Assembly: GCA_963849115.1 (NCBI GenBank)
Contig: CAWKGK010000001.1
Location: 248,001-312,000, forward strand
Direction: 5' to 3'
Origin: JACDAL01 sp963849115
Lineage (GTDB): Bacteria > Actinomycetota > CADDZG01 > WHSQ01
DNA length: 64,000 bases
Of this stretch, positions 45,164-54,059 are shown one piece after another. The notes beneath the pieces are model-generated. The model was not told the origin of the DNA. It ran no database searches and was given only the letters and a program-made list of their open reading frames with translations. Positions within the stretch are counted from its first letter, which is position 1. Each line of letters starts with the position of its first letter. The translations under genes and the position numbers were made by a program.

Positions 45164-45841
45164 CTACCTGCGCTCTTGCGGTCCGGCGTTCGAACCGACC
45201 GAGGCCGGCACGGGACAGGTGACACCCGTCCCTTCGATCCCGCAGTAACCCCAGGGAACCTTGTGCAGATACTGCTGGTGATAGTCCTCGGCGTAGAAAA
45301 AGGGGCCCGCGGGCGCTATCTCCGTCGTCACCCCGCCGTAGCCCGCCCTTCGCAGAACGACTTCGTATTCCGCGCGTGTCCGCTCGGCCGTGCGTTCTTG
45401 GGCCTCGTTCCCATACAGAATCGCTGAGCGATACTGCGTTCCGACATCGTTGCCCTGTCTCATGCCCTGCGTGGGGTCGTGAGCCTCGAAGAACACCTTG
45501 AGAAGGTCGGGGTATGAGACCTTGTGAGGGTCGAAGACGACGAGCACGACTTCGGCATGACCTGTGCGGCCGCTGCAGACCTCCTCGTAGGTGGGGTGGG
45601 GGGTGAACCCGCCTGCGTATCCGACCGCGGTCGTGTACACGCCCTCGAGTCCCCAGAAGAGGCGCTCAGCACCCCAGAAGCATCCCAATCCGAACACCGC
45701 TGTTTCCATCCCCTCCGGGAACGGCGGCTGCAGCGGTGTGCCGAGAACCGCATGCTCGTCGGGAATCTTGAAAGCGGGCTGGTCCCGCCCCGGAAGGGCT
45801 TTGTTCTCCTCCACCATCTTGGACTTGTTGTGACTGAACAT
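45164..45841 (-). CDS. msrA: Peptide-methionine (S)-S-oxide reductase
   Basis: 225 residues. The catalytic motif GLGCFWGAERLFWGLEGV contains the nucleophilic cysteine; GYAGGFTPHPTYEEVCSGRT, VFFEAHDPTQGMRQGNDVGT and EDYHQQYL follow, all diagnostic of MsrA. The resolving cysteines are likely in the C-terminal GYCGIEGTGVTCPV tail. It repairs oxidised methionine in the cytoplasm. The RBS GGAGGTGAGG lies directly before the ATG. Confidence 0.95.
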   Translation of the reverse strand: MFSHNKSKMVEENKALPGRDQPAFKIPDEHAVLGTPLQPPFPEGMETAVFGLGCFWGAERLFWGLEGVYTTAVGYAGGFTPHPTYEEVCSGRTGHAEVVLVVFDPHKVSYPDLLKVFFEAHDPTQGMRQGNDVGTQYRSAILYGNEAQERTAERTRAEYEVVLRRAGYGGVTTEIAPAGPFFYAEDYHQQYLHKVPWGYCGIEGTGVTCPVPASVGSNAGPQERR

Positions 45842-46005
45842 GAATCCTCACCTCCATCTTTCTGAACATCCACCCTGCCACATTGTTCCGGAGAGCATTT
45901 TCGGGCCGCGGCGCCGCCCTCGCGATCGCCCGCTCCGAGCACTTCTGTGCGAGTCCGAGCTACGTTTCGTTACGCGGAGGCCCACGAAACCCTATTCTTG
46001 ATGTA

Positions 46006-47430
46006 ATGGCGAAGGACGCGAACGCGAGCCTCGAAGCATTTGACCGCGAGGCGTTGGAAGAGGACCTGCCCGGGATAGCCACCGCTCTAGACCGTGCTGC
46101 GATGGGCGGCCGCTTCCAGGCTATCTTGATCGGTCCCCGAGGGTCCCACCGGCTCCAGCGTTGCAGTCTTGTCTCGGCGATCCTGCTGGACGAGTGCGCC
46201 GTTCTTCGTTACGAGCTGGGCTTGATAGACGACGAAGGCGAGAACACGTCCACACTGGTTACCGGCCGGGTTTTTTCGGACTTCGCTACAGCGGAGGCTT
46301 ATGCGGCCCAGCGGCTGTCGCCTTTGGCGCCGCAAGTTCTCGGGCGGATCGAGGTGGCGCCGTTGACCACGCCGGTAGCCGTGGTGGAGGACTTGGGAAT
46401 GGCTTTGTACGCGTATCCGATCGACGGGGAGTTGCCGACCTTGGCGGCGGCCACCGACGAGAGCGTGGCGGGGTCCGCGATCGAGCACCTGCTCTTCGCC
46501 AACGGGCACCCGGATATCAGCATCCAGGGCTGCCGCGCCGAGCCCATCCACTACAACCGCCGGCACCGATGCATGCTGCGCTATCAATTGGATCTTGCGG
46601 GAGAGAAGAGTCTGGCGGTCTACGGCAAAGTCACGAGCGACGATTCCGGTGCTCGTATTCCGGGGATCGTGGAGGCCTTGTCTCCGACTTTCGCCGGTGC
46701 CGGGGTGGCGCTTCCCGAGTGTCTCGGTTGGCACGAGGACCTTCATCTGGTGGCCTTCACGGAGATCCCCGGAGCGCCGCGTGTGGCGCAGCTGCTCAAG
46801 GCCCGCCTGCGAGGCGATGCGTCGAAAGAGAAAATAACCCTCGAGGACGCCGTCGACGCTTGTGGCCGGATCGCAGCTGCGCTGCATACGTCTGGGCTGA
46901 GCCTCGGCGACGACCGTCCCATGGAAATCGAGTTGGCTCGGCTGCGCGCTAACCTGGCGCCGATGCGGCGGCTATCACCGGAGCTGGGTAAGCAGTTGGG
47001 CAACTGGCTCGATGAAGTGGAAAGACGCGCCGAGTCGATTCCGGCAACGCAACTCTGTCAGTGCCACGGTGATTTCAGCTACACGCAATTGATCTTCGAT
47101 GGGCCTCACGCGGGGCTGGTTGACTTCGACAACTTCTGCCGGGGCGAGCCGGCATTGGACCTCGGACAATTCCTTGCCTATCTGCGATACGCCGGCATCA
47201 AGGCCCGCGGTGGCAATTCCACTGCGGAACAAAGGGGGCCGAGCGAGATCCTCGCCGAGCGCTTCACGACCAGCTACGTGGCCGCGGGCGGCCACCCCGA
47301 GGCGCTGGATCGCGTTGACCTCTACGAGGCGACCAACCTGATCCGCATGGCGGAGCACGCGTGGCAGAACCTGAAGAGCCGCCGGCTCGATCAAATCGTC
47401 GCCTTGCTCGGGAAGAGGCTGGCCGCATGA
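46006..47430 (+). CDS. APH-fold phosphotransferase paralogue 1 (intact catalytic Asp)
   Basis: 474 residues from ATG 46006. Two N-lobe-like modules carry the recurring motif R-x-R-C-x-L-R-Y (YNRRHRCMLRYQL near residue 190; CAVLRYELG near 65). The catalytic motif is CHGDFSYTQLIF (His354, Asp356, Gln361 in place of the usual Asn), followed by metal motif GLVDFDNFCRGEPALDLGQF. The C-terminal helix is YEATNLIRMAEHAWQNLKS. It is closest in layout to the 58231-59709 paralogue. The substrate is unknown; a sugar or glycan alcohol fits the neighbouring glycosyltransferases. It overlaps the next paralogue by four bases. Confidence 0.75.
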   Translation: MAKDANASLEAFDREALEEDLPGIATALDRAAMGGRFQAILIGPRGSHRLQRCSLVSAILLDECAVLRYELGLIDDEGENTSTLVTGRVFSDFATAEAYAAQRLSPLAPQVLGRIEVAPLTTPVAVVEDLGMALYAYPIDGELPTLAAATDESVAGSAIEHLLFANGHPDISIQGCRAEPIHYNRRHRCMLRYQLDLAGEKSLAVYGKVTSDDSGARIPGIVEALSPTFAGAGVALPECLGWHEDLHLVAFTEIPGAPRVAQLLKARLRGDASKEKITLEDAVDACGRIAAALHTSGLSLGDDRPMEIELARLRANLAPMRRLSPELGKQLGNWLDEVERRAESIPATQLCQCHGDFSYTQLIFDGPHAGLVDFDNFCRGEPALDLGQFLAYLRYAGIKARGGNSTAEQRGPSEILAERFTTSYVAAGGHPEALDRVDLYEATNLIRMAEHAWQNLKSRRLDQIVALLGKRLAA

Positions 47431-48824
47431 CGGACGAAGAGTTCCCCAAATGGCCTGAGCTCGAGCGTTTGGGCGAGATGCCCGAATGGCTGGCTCGGCT
47501 CGACGACGACGCTGAGGTGCAGGCGGCACTCGGCGAGGCGATCGACGGCCTCCAAGGCGCCAAGCTCAGCCGAGTGCGCCTCAAGCGAGAGGGGTGGACC
47601 GCCCGCTGCACGATTGCCTTGGACGGTGAAGAAGGGGTGGCCCACCTAGCCGCAACCATCGTGCCGCCCGGTCGAGCTGAGCCCTCACTCCCGGCCGCCT
47701 CCGGAAAGCCCGGCAGCGAGGGCTGGCGTTGTTGGGTTCCCAGGCTCCGGCTCGAGCTGAGCTCGGCAGAGCCCGAAGCGAAGCTGGCGGCCCTGGGTTT
47801 GCTGACCGATCCCGACGCTGCTCGCGCTCTGCTGGAAAAGGCTATCCGTGCGGGGACGCCCGCCTATCGCGACATGAGCATCGTGTCCGCCGCCCCGCAG
47901 GTAATGCGGTACTCGCCGGGGAGCCGCTGCACCGTCCTTTACCGGCTCGAACTGCCGGAGGGGCAGGCCGGCCGAAACTGGCCTGATGTGGTCATCGCCA
48001 AGACGTATAGCGGTGCAGACAAGGGCCGCATCGCGTGGGACGGAATGCGGAGACTTTGGCAGTCTCCACTTGCCAGCTCCGAGGTGGTCACGATCGCCGA
48101 GCCGCTGGCCTGGCTCCCCGAGCAGAAGATCCTCGTGCAAGGGCCGATTGCCGAGAGCAGGACGCTTAAGGAACTGTTGCTCGCCACGTTTGCGTCGAGC
48201 TCAACAACTTCCGATGAACTGCGAGGGTACTTGGCGAAGACAGCCGCAGGCTTGGCCGAGCTTCATCACAGCGGCGCTATGAGCGACGAGCGAGCCACTT
48301 GGGAGGAAGAGCTTGCCGAGGTGCGCGAGGTGCTTAGCCGCCTGACATCGACGCTGCCTCACTTGGCCGGCATCGCGGACCCGTGGCTCGAACATCTCGA
48401 GCGCCTCGCCGACAAGAACCCGGAGGACCCATCTGTGGCGGCTCACCGCAGTTTTCGTCCGGCGCAGGTACTGCTGCACGGAGAGGGGATCGGATTCATC
48501 GACTTCGACGGCTTCTGCCGGGCAGAGCCGGCGCTTGACATCGCACTGTTTCGCGCTACCGCCCGTGACCTTGCCATGAGCGTGATGACGCCGGACACAC
48601 CACTGGAGACTCGCCTTGGCGCCGTCGACGAGCTGAGCGAGTACTTCCTCGCTCGTTACGAGGAGTCGGCACCGATCTCGCGGCCCCGAGTCGCCTTGTG
48701 GGAGGCTCTCGACCTGTTCACGAACGTCCTGCACTCCTGGACCAAGGTAAAACCCGCCCGTTTGGAGTATGCGCTCGCGCTTGTGAGGCACCATCACCTC
48801 GGAATGCGGGACCTCACGAGCTGA
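47427..48824 (+). CDS. APH-fold phosphotransferase paralogue 2 (catalytic Asp replaced by Ser)
   Basis: 465 residues; ATG overlaps the previous stop (ATGA). The layout is as in paralogue 1: YSPGSRCTVLYRLELPEGQA near residue 170, then the catalytic loop HRSFRPAQVLLHGEG (His340, Ser342, Gln347) and FIDFDGFCRAEPALDIALF. The family usually reads HRDFxPAQ, so the catalytic Asp is lost while the metal Asp pair remains. It may be a pseudokinase partner of the active neighbour. The C-terminal end WEALDLFTNVLHSWTKVKPA fits the shared tail. Confidence 0.7.
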   Translation: MTDEEFPKWPELERLGEMPEWLARLDDDAEVQAALGEAIDGLQGAKLSRVRLKREGWTARCTIALDGEEGVAHLAATIVPPGRAEPSLPAASGKPGSEGWRCWVPRLRLELSSAEPEAKLAALGLLTDPDAARALLEKAIRAGTPAYRDMSIVSAAPQVMRYSPGSRCTVLYRLELPEGQAGRNWPDVVIAKTYSGADKGRIAWDGMRRLWQSPLASSEVVTIAEPLAWLPEQKILVQGPIAESRTLKELLLATFASSSTTSDELRGYLAKTAAGLAELHHSGAMSDERATWEEELAEVREVLSRLTSTLPHLAGIADPWLEHLERLADKNPEDPSVAAHRSFRPAQVLLHGEGIGFIDFDGFCRAEPALDIALFRATARDLAMSVMTPDTPLETRLGAVDELSEYFLARYEESAPISRPRVALWEALDLFTNVLHSWTKVKPARLEYALALVRHHHLGMRDLTS

Positions 48825-48834
48825 CGGATACGCC

Positions 48835-50952
48835 TCAGCAATGGGTGAAGTAAGTGACCACCAGTTGCCCGTCGACCTTCTCCACCGGCAATATCACCTC
48901 GGTATTCGAATCCTTGTGTTCTTGTACATGGAAGAGCGGGCAGTCGTAATTACGGCTGGGGTCGAAGTAGACATCCCAATCCGTACCCTCGGCCCCCCTG
49001 ATGGTGGCAGTTGAGATATTGCCTGCACCGTCGCGCCCGATGGTCACGATCGTCCCAGTCACCTGGTTCTCACCCTGCACCGCAGAGGTGTTGCCGCTTT
49101 GAATGCTATGGATGTGGGTTGGATGCCCCGGACCGGCCAATTGCCGCCACCAGTAGTAGAGCGGCTCCTCGCCTCCGGGAGGACCGGTCGCCTCGGCGTA
49201 GATCTTGGTGCTGTAGTCGATCCAAGAGATGTGCGGCTCCCCTGTGGGGCTCCTGAAGCACAGAACCTGGCCTTTGTACTCACCCCTGTTCGATCCCAGA
49301 GCGTGCGCCCAAGCCTCGGGCCCGATCGACCAGAACCCCCGCCACGGCTCGGGGCCTACGCACTCGCCTGCTCCGGTGGCCCCCTTCGAGTCCTGCAGAT
49401 CCCGGAAATAGTTCCTCATCCGGAAACCGTCGTGGAACAGCGAATAGCTCGCCTTTGAGACGCCGTCCCCAGGCGAACAGTTGACGCCCCTGATGGCGTC
49501 TTCCAAAGTCGACCCGCGGCGGCAGTTCCATTTCACGATGTTGTCGGCGCCGATGTGGGCGACAAGAAAAAGAGACTCGACCGTGTCGGGAAAGGCTCCC
49601 ACCGGACGGAGGTCGGTTGTCGTTCTGGCTGCGAGAGCCTGCTCGGTGACCGCTCCCGCCGAAGCCTGCCCGTTTCCTCCTCCGGGGCTCGTATCGTCCT
49701 GAAGCATAAAGGCGATGGCTCCTCCGCCCAGGAGGAGCACGGCAATCAATGCGACCAGCCCCAGGAGCCGGCCGCGGCGTTTCTCTTCACCCGGCGAGGC
49801 GGGCTGCGCCGACGCAGGCGCCACAGGGGCCGGCGCTGCAGCAGGCACCGGGTCTGCTGCACGAGGCGAAACCTCGGAGCCCCCCTCGTTCTGAGACTGC
49901 GCGATCGGCGCCATCGGTGCGGGCGCTTCGGGGGCCGAGGGAGTTTCCGGCGGCGGAAGGAACGAGACGGGCGCGCTCGAGGCTGCCGGTGGATAGGCCG
50001 AGCTCGGCGGCGTCGGTGTTTGAGCGGCGACCGGGTCTGAGCGCTCCCGAAAAACCGTCTCTCGACGGGGGGGAGGGGCCACGCTCCCCTTCTGAGAACG
50101 AGCGGGATCGAAATCTATGGCTTCTCGGAGAGCTGCAAGGAACTTCATGCAACTGTCGTAACGGTCGTCGACGCTCTTGGCCATAGCCTTCTCGATGACC
50201 TCGTCGACGTCGGGCGGCACGTTGCCTGCCACCGAGCTGACCTTGGGAGGGTCCTCTCTGAGATGGGCCCAAATGACCGCGGCATCGGTGTCGCGAGTGA
50301 ATGGCACACGCCCCGTGAGGCACTCGTAAGCGATGCAACCGAGCGCGTAGACGTCGACACGGCTGTCGACCTGCTTTCCCTCGATCTGCTCGGGCGCCAT
50401 GTAGTCCACCGTGCCCACAAACTGGCCCGTGCCGGTTATTCCGCTGCGCGACGTCGCATGTTTGGTTAGTCCGAAATCGGCAAGATAGACGTGATCTCGT
50501 CCGTCGGGACCCGAACTGAATGCAATCAAGACGTTGGCCGGCTTCACGTCCCGGTGGACGAGACCGAGGTGGTGGGCGGCGTCCAGCGCACTTGCGATCT
50601 GCGTGAACACCGGCATGAGCCGCTCGGGCCGCAGCCGGCCCTCGCGCTGTATCACCGCCTTCAGATCGCCTTTTACGAAACGCATTGCGATGAAGAGCAA
50701 GCCATCGGACGCACCTGCATCGTAGATAGGGATGATGTTGGGATGGTCGAGGGACGCGGCCAATCTGGATTCCCGGACGAAGCGTTCGCGAAAACGATCA
50801 TCCTCGGACAACTCGACAGATAGGACTTTCAGGGCGACAACGCGGGCGAGGCGCGGGTGCTCAGCCTGATAGACGACGCTCATGCCACCGCGGCCGACAA
50901 TGCCCTGGACCTGGTAGCCCGCGAAATCGGTGCCGACCCGCGGCATTTCCAT
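48835..50952 (-). CDS. Transmembrane Ser/Thr protein kinase with Cys-rich outer domain
   Basis: 705 residues. The kinase domain (10-280) is intact: glycine loop GIVGRGGMSVVYQAEH, Lys42, catalytic loop LVHRDVKPANVL (Asp135), LADFGLTK (Asp159) and GTVDYMAPEQ. A Pro/Ala-rich linker (290-390) leads to one membrane helix (about 396-417), then a 285-residue outside domain with six cysteines (WNCRRG, VNCSPG, GECVG, VLCFRS, YDCPLF, FTHC). That domain is not PASTA and I do not recognise it. The gene is convergent with paralogue 2. Confidence 0.9.
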   Translation of the reverse strand: MEMPRVGTDFAGYQVQGIVGRGGMSVVYQAEHPRLARVVALKVLSVELSEDDRFRERFVRESRLAASLDHPNIIPIYDAGASDGLLFIAMRFVKGDLKAVIQREGRLRPERLMPVFTQIASALDAAHHLGLVHRDVKPANVLIAFSSGPDGRDHVYLADFGLTKHATSRSGITGTGQFVGTVDYMAPEQIEGKQVDSRVDVYALGCIAYECLTGRVPFTRDTDAAVIWAHLREDPPKVSSVAGNVPPDVDEVIEKAMAKSVDDRYDSCMKFLAALREAIDFDPARSQKGSVAPPPRRETVFRERSDPVAAQTPTPPSSAYPPAASSAPVSFLPPPETPSAPEAPAPMAPIAQSQNEGGSEVSPRAADPVPAAAPAPVAPASAQPASPGEEKRRGRLLGLVALIAVLLLGGGAIAFMLQDDTSPGGGNGQASAGAVTEQALAARTTTDLRPVGAFPDTVESLFLVAHIGADNIVKWNCRRGSTLEDAIRGVNCSPGDGVSKASYSLFHDGFRMRNYFRDLQDSKGATGAGECVGPEPWRGFWSIGPEAWAHALGSNRGEYKGQVLCFRSPTGEPHISWIDYSTKIYAEATGPPGGEEPLYYWWRQLAGPGHPTHIHSIQSGNTSAVQGENQVTGTIVTIGRDGAGNISTATIRGAEGTDWDVYFDPSRNYDCPLFHVQEHKDSNTEVILPVEKVDGQLVVTYFTHC

Positions 50953-51082
50953 CAGCTATCCACCTTCCCCCAGCCGGCTCCGCCGAGGACAGAGCTTCTC
51001 TTGCTTGAGCGTAGCACCGACGATGCAGGTCGGGTACCACCTTCTGGATAGTCGGAGAATGAGCGATGCATCGATTCGTACC

Positions 51083-52624
51083 TCACAGACCCGCTCGGGC
51101 TACGGCCGCCTCTTCTCGGCCGGACCTGCGGACGGCTTCGTCGAGGTCTGCGAGAAGCCCCTCCGCCCGCCGCAGGAGCCCATCGGTCTTAGACGCCCAT
51201 CTGCGATCGAACAGACGGACTCGCCGGACCGTGATCTTCGTAAGGATGAGTACCTCGTACAGCCGGGCTCGCAGCAAGCGTCCGGGTTCCATCTGCCCAT
51301 AGCCTTCGAGAAAACTTCGCTGGACGCTCCGCAACTGCTCTTCCCCACCCGCCGCGTACCACCAGTGAAGATCGGCGAGGAACTTTCCGAGATCCAATGC
51401 CGGGTCCGCCAGAGAGCAGGTATTGAAGTCGATGAGAGTGATGCCGCGCTGCCCCACCCAGACATGGTCCGCTTTGTAGTCACCATGCGCCAAGACCGGG
51501 GGCTCGCCCGGCAGGCGCGTTTCCACGGCAGCGGCTCGCTCGAGGATGTTATCGATGGCGGCTCCGGCGGCAGGAAAAAGCGGTTTCACATGCTCGGCGG
51601 CGCGCGCCACTGCGCGCGCCTCACCGGCGAACGAATGCGGGCGGACATCTTCGAAAAGGGCCACCGGTGCCCGCTGGAGAGCACGCAGGACGGCTCCCGC
51701 TTGCGCGAGAGGCTTGGCCGCGCGCGCGGCCGGGTGGTGGGACAGGGGCGCCCCGGCCAGCTCGGGGTAGATGATCAGCCCCTCGTCACGCAGATGGGCC
51801 AAGGGCCTGATTGCCGACGCATCAGTGGACGACGACACCCAATCGGCAATACCAGTTGCGACGCGAAATGCAGCAATGTCTTCGCCATCGCTATACAGCT
51901 TGGCGAACAGAGTCCCTCCACTCTGAATGCCGCCATCAGGAGCGAAGCAGTCGTAGCGCAGCACGTGGCGCTGTCCAGGCCGATATCGCACTGCGGTAAC
52001 GTCGACGGCCGACGGTGGCTCTGGCGAGCTCCCATCGGCTGAATCCTCCATTAGGCGAGTAACCAGAGCAGCGACGTGACTCGGATTGGAGACGCGAACG
52101 AGTTGCGGATAAGCGGCATCGAGTGGCGCCACCAGTATTCGCATTCCCAGGTGAGGGTTCCGCGCACTCAGCCGGGAGAAGGGGGCGGCGACACCCTCGG
52201 CCACCGCCTCGGACTCCAAATCGACCTCGCGAGGATCTTGCGAGGAGAGGCCACTTGATCCTTCAGGCTGCCAGGTCACTGCTATCGATCGGGACGACCT
52301 GGCTCCGTTGGCCAGGCCGACATCGAAGTAGGCGGTTAGCTTGCGGCCGGGTTTGAACTTCGCCCGTCGTAAGACGCAGGGTCCGAGGTGCGAGGGATTC
52401 GACAAGAGCCCTCGCAACTCCTCCCGAATGACGCGGCGTAAGGGCCGTCCTCCCAGGACCCAGCACACGCCCTCGATCCCGGCTTCTCCCGACAATGCCT
52501 CCTGTAATCGGCCGGAGAGCCCCCTAGCCGATCCCGGAACCTTCTCGGCGGGAGCCGTTACCACGGCGCCCGATGTGTGAGTCTCATGGTCTCCCGTCAC
52601 GAAGTCTCTCGGTGAGCAGGTCAT
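51083..52624 (-). CDS. APH-fold phosphotransferase paralogue 3
   Basis: 513 residues. The shared N-lobe motif is VRYRPGQRHVLRYDCFAPDG near residue 215, preceded by RRAKFKPGRKLTAYFDVGLA. The catalytic loop AHGDYKADHVWVGQRGI has His380 and Asp382, with His at the usual Asn position; the metal motif is TLIDFNTCSLADPALDLGKF. The C-terminal tail is YEVLILTKITVRRVRL. It is probably catalytically competent. It is divergent from the glycosyltransferase gene across about 156 bases, a plausible shared promoter region. Confidence 0.75.
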   Translation of the reverse strand: MTCSPRDFVTGDHETHTSGAVVTAPAEKVPGSARGLSGRLQEALSGEAGIEGVCWVLGGRPLRRVIREELRGLLSNPSHLGPCVLRRAKFKPGRKLTAYFDVGLANGARSSRSIAVTWQPEGSSGLSSQDPREVDLESEAVAEGVAAPFSRLSARNPHLGMRILVAPLDAAYPQLVRVSNPSHVAALVTRLMEDSADGSSPEPPSAVDVTAVRYRPGQRHVLRYDCFAPDGGIQSGGTLFAKLYSDGEDIAAFRVATGIADWVSSSTDASAIRPLAHLRDEGLIIYPELAGAPLSHHPAARAAKPLAQAGAVLRALQRAPVALFEDVRPHSFAGEARAVARAAEHVKPLFPAAGAAIDNILERAAAVETRLPGEPPVLAHGDYKADHVWVGQRGITLIDFNTCSLADPALDLGKFLADLHWWYAAGGEEQLRSVQRSFLEGYGQMEPGRLLRARLYEVLILTKITVRRVRLFDRRWASKTDGLLRRAEGLLADLDEAVRRSGREEAAVARAGL

Positions 52625-52780
52625 GCCTCTCCGCCTACCGATATCAAAACAATATCCTCACAGGACGTCAACGAGGTTGACCTGACCTGCCGGCAGCGAC
52701 AGTATTACGATACGAGCAGCTACTTGGAGGGATGGCGATCGGCCACCCCGTGGCTGGCGAGCGCAGGGAAGGGCGGCCCG

Positions 52781-54049
52781 GTGCAAAAGAGGTCGAGTGG
52801 CGACGTTCTGGCCGGCGGTGGGCGAGCCAACCAGCGGTTCTTAATCTATTCCCAGGATGGTCTGGGGCTGGGGCACCTAAGACGGACCACGTGCATCGCG
52901 AACGAGATCTTACGCGTCCTCCCCAAGGCATGCGTGCTTACCCTCAGCGACTCCCCTCTCGGCGGGTTCTTCGACTCGAGGCCCAATCACGACTTCCTGA
53001 AGCTCCCTTCCATAGTGAAAGCAGGGCCCGGAGACTGGCACGCCCTGTCCCTTGCCATGGATTTCGACGAAGTCTCGGCGCTGAGACGAGAGCTGATTCT
53101 CAGCGCAGCGAGGCACTTCCAACCTCATGTTCTTCTGGTCGACCACATGCCGCACGGCGCCATGGGAGAACTCCTTCCGACGCTTGAGGAGCTGTCCAAA
53201 GGGGGCCGAACTAAAGTCGTGCTGGGACTGAGAGATGTCTTGGACTCCCCCCGAGTCATACGTGAACGGTGGCGCATCGAGGGTGCCTACGACGCCATTA
53301 ACCGCTACTACGACCTGGTCCTCGTATACGGAAGCAGGGAGCTCTTCGACCACGCCGCCCGATACGATCTTCCGGCTGATATAGCAGCCAAGCTTCGCTA
53401 CTGCGGGTACGTGTGTGCACCTCGGCGCGCCCGCTACACGCGCAGCATTCGCGCCGAGTACAAGAAGCGGAGCGACCCGACCAAGCTGATCGTGGGGATG
53501 GCGGGAGGCGGCGCCGACGGATACACAACCATGCGCTCCCTGCTGGACGCGGTCCCCCTGCTGGAGGCGAGCATCTCCCGGTTCAGGCTGGTGATGATCA
53601 CAGGTCCCTTCATGCCGGAGGAGCAACGTCAGGAGCTGCAGGCCCACGCCGTCGGCTTGCCGGTCCGCGTCCGCAGAACCGTGGCCGATCCCTACAGCTA
53701 TATATGCGCGGCCGACGCCGTCGTCGCCATGGCGGGCTACAACTCGACGATGGAGATCCTGCGATCGGGGACACCGTGCATCATGGTGCCGCGCATGGGG
53801 CCCAGCAGCGAGCAAAAGATCCGGGTGGACCTGTTTCGGTCACGGGGCTGGGTGGACAAGGTCGATCCGGCCAAAGTGTCCGGCAGAAAATTGGCCGAGG
53901 CTATCCGCCGCGCGCTCGATCGTGGTAAGGACAAGGACGCGAGCACCAAACCTGATCTCGACGGGCTCACACGAGCGGTTGACCATTTGCGGGCCCTGCT
54001 GCCCCCCAGCACTCCCGATCCGAAGCTAACGTCCAGCGCCCCTCACTAA
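52781..54049 (+). CDS. Predicted glycosyltransferase (MurG-like/COG4671 type)
   Basis: 422 residues from GTG 52781 (AGGGAAGGG upstream); a TTG start at 52724 is possible. GT-B fold: N-terminal IYSQDGLGLGHLRRTTCIAN, GVLRDV-type middle (VVLGLRDVLDSPRVIRER), and the C-terminal nucleotide-sugar region VVAMAGYNSTMEILRSGTPC followed by VPRMGPSSEQKIRVDLFRSR. The glycine-rich loop is VGMAGGGADGYTTM. The acceptor is unknown. It is followed after 10 bases by APH paralogue 4 on the same strand. Confidence 0.8.
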   Translation: MQKRSSGDVLAGGGRANQRFLIYSQDGLGLGHLRRTTCIANEILRVLPKACVLTLSDSPLGGFFDSRPNHDFLKLPSIVKAGPGDWHALSLAMDFDEVSALRRELILSAARHFQPHVLLVDHMPHGAMGELLPTLEELSKGGRTKVVLGLRDVLDSPRVIRERWRIEGAYDAINRYYDLVLVYGSRELFDHAARYDLPADIAAKLRYCGYVCAPRRARYTRSIRAEYKKRSDPTKLIVGMAGGGADGYTTMRSLLDAVPLLEASISRFRLVMITGPFMPEEQRQELQAHAVGLPVRVRRTVADPYSYICAADAVVAMAGYNSTMEILRSGTPCIMVPRMGPSSEQKIRVDLFRSRGWVDKVDPAKVSGRKLAEAIRRALDRGKDKDASTKPDLDGLTRAVDHLRALLPPSTPDPKLTSSAPH

Positions 54050-54059
54050 TGATCCGTCG

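Noticed and set aside
45175..45210. GTTCGAACC resembling a tRNA T loop
   Set aside because: It is in the C-terminal coding end of the msrA gene; no cloverleaf is possible.
52677..52708. TTGACC and TATTAC as a promoter for the glycosyltransferase
   Set aside because: The spacing is 20 bases, outside the normal range, and other AT-rich choices in the gap are equally possible.
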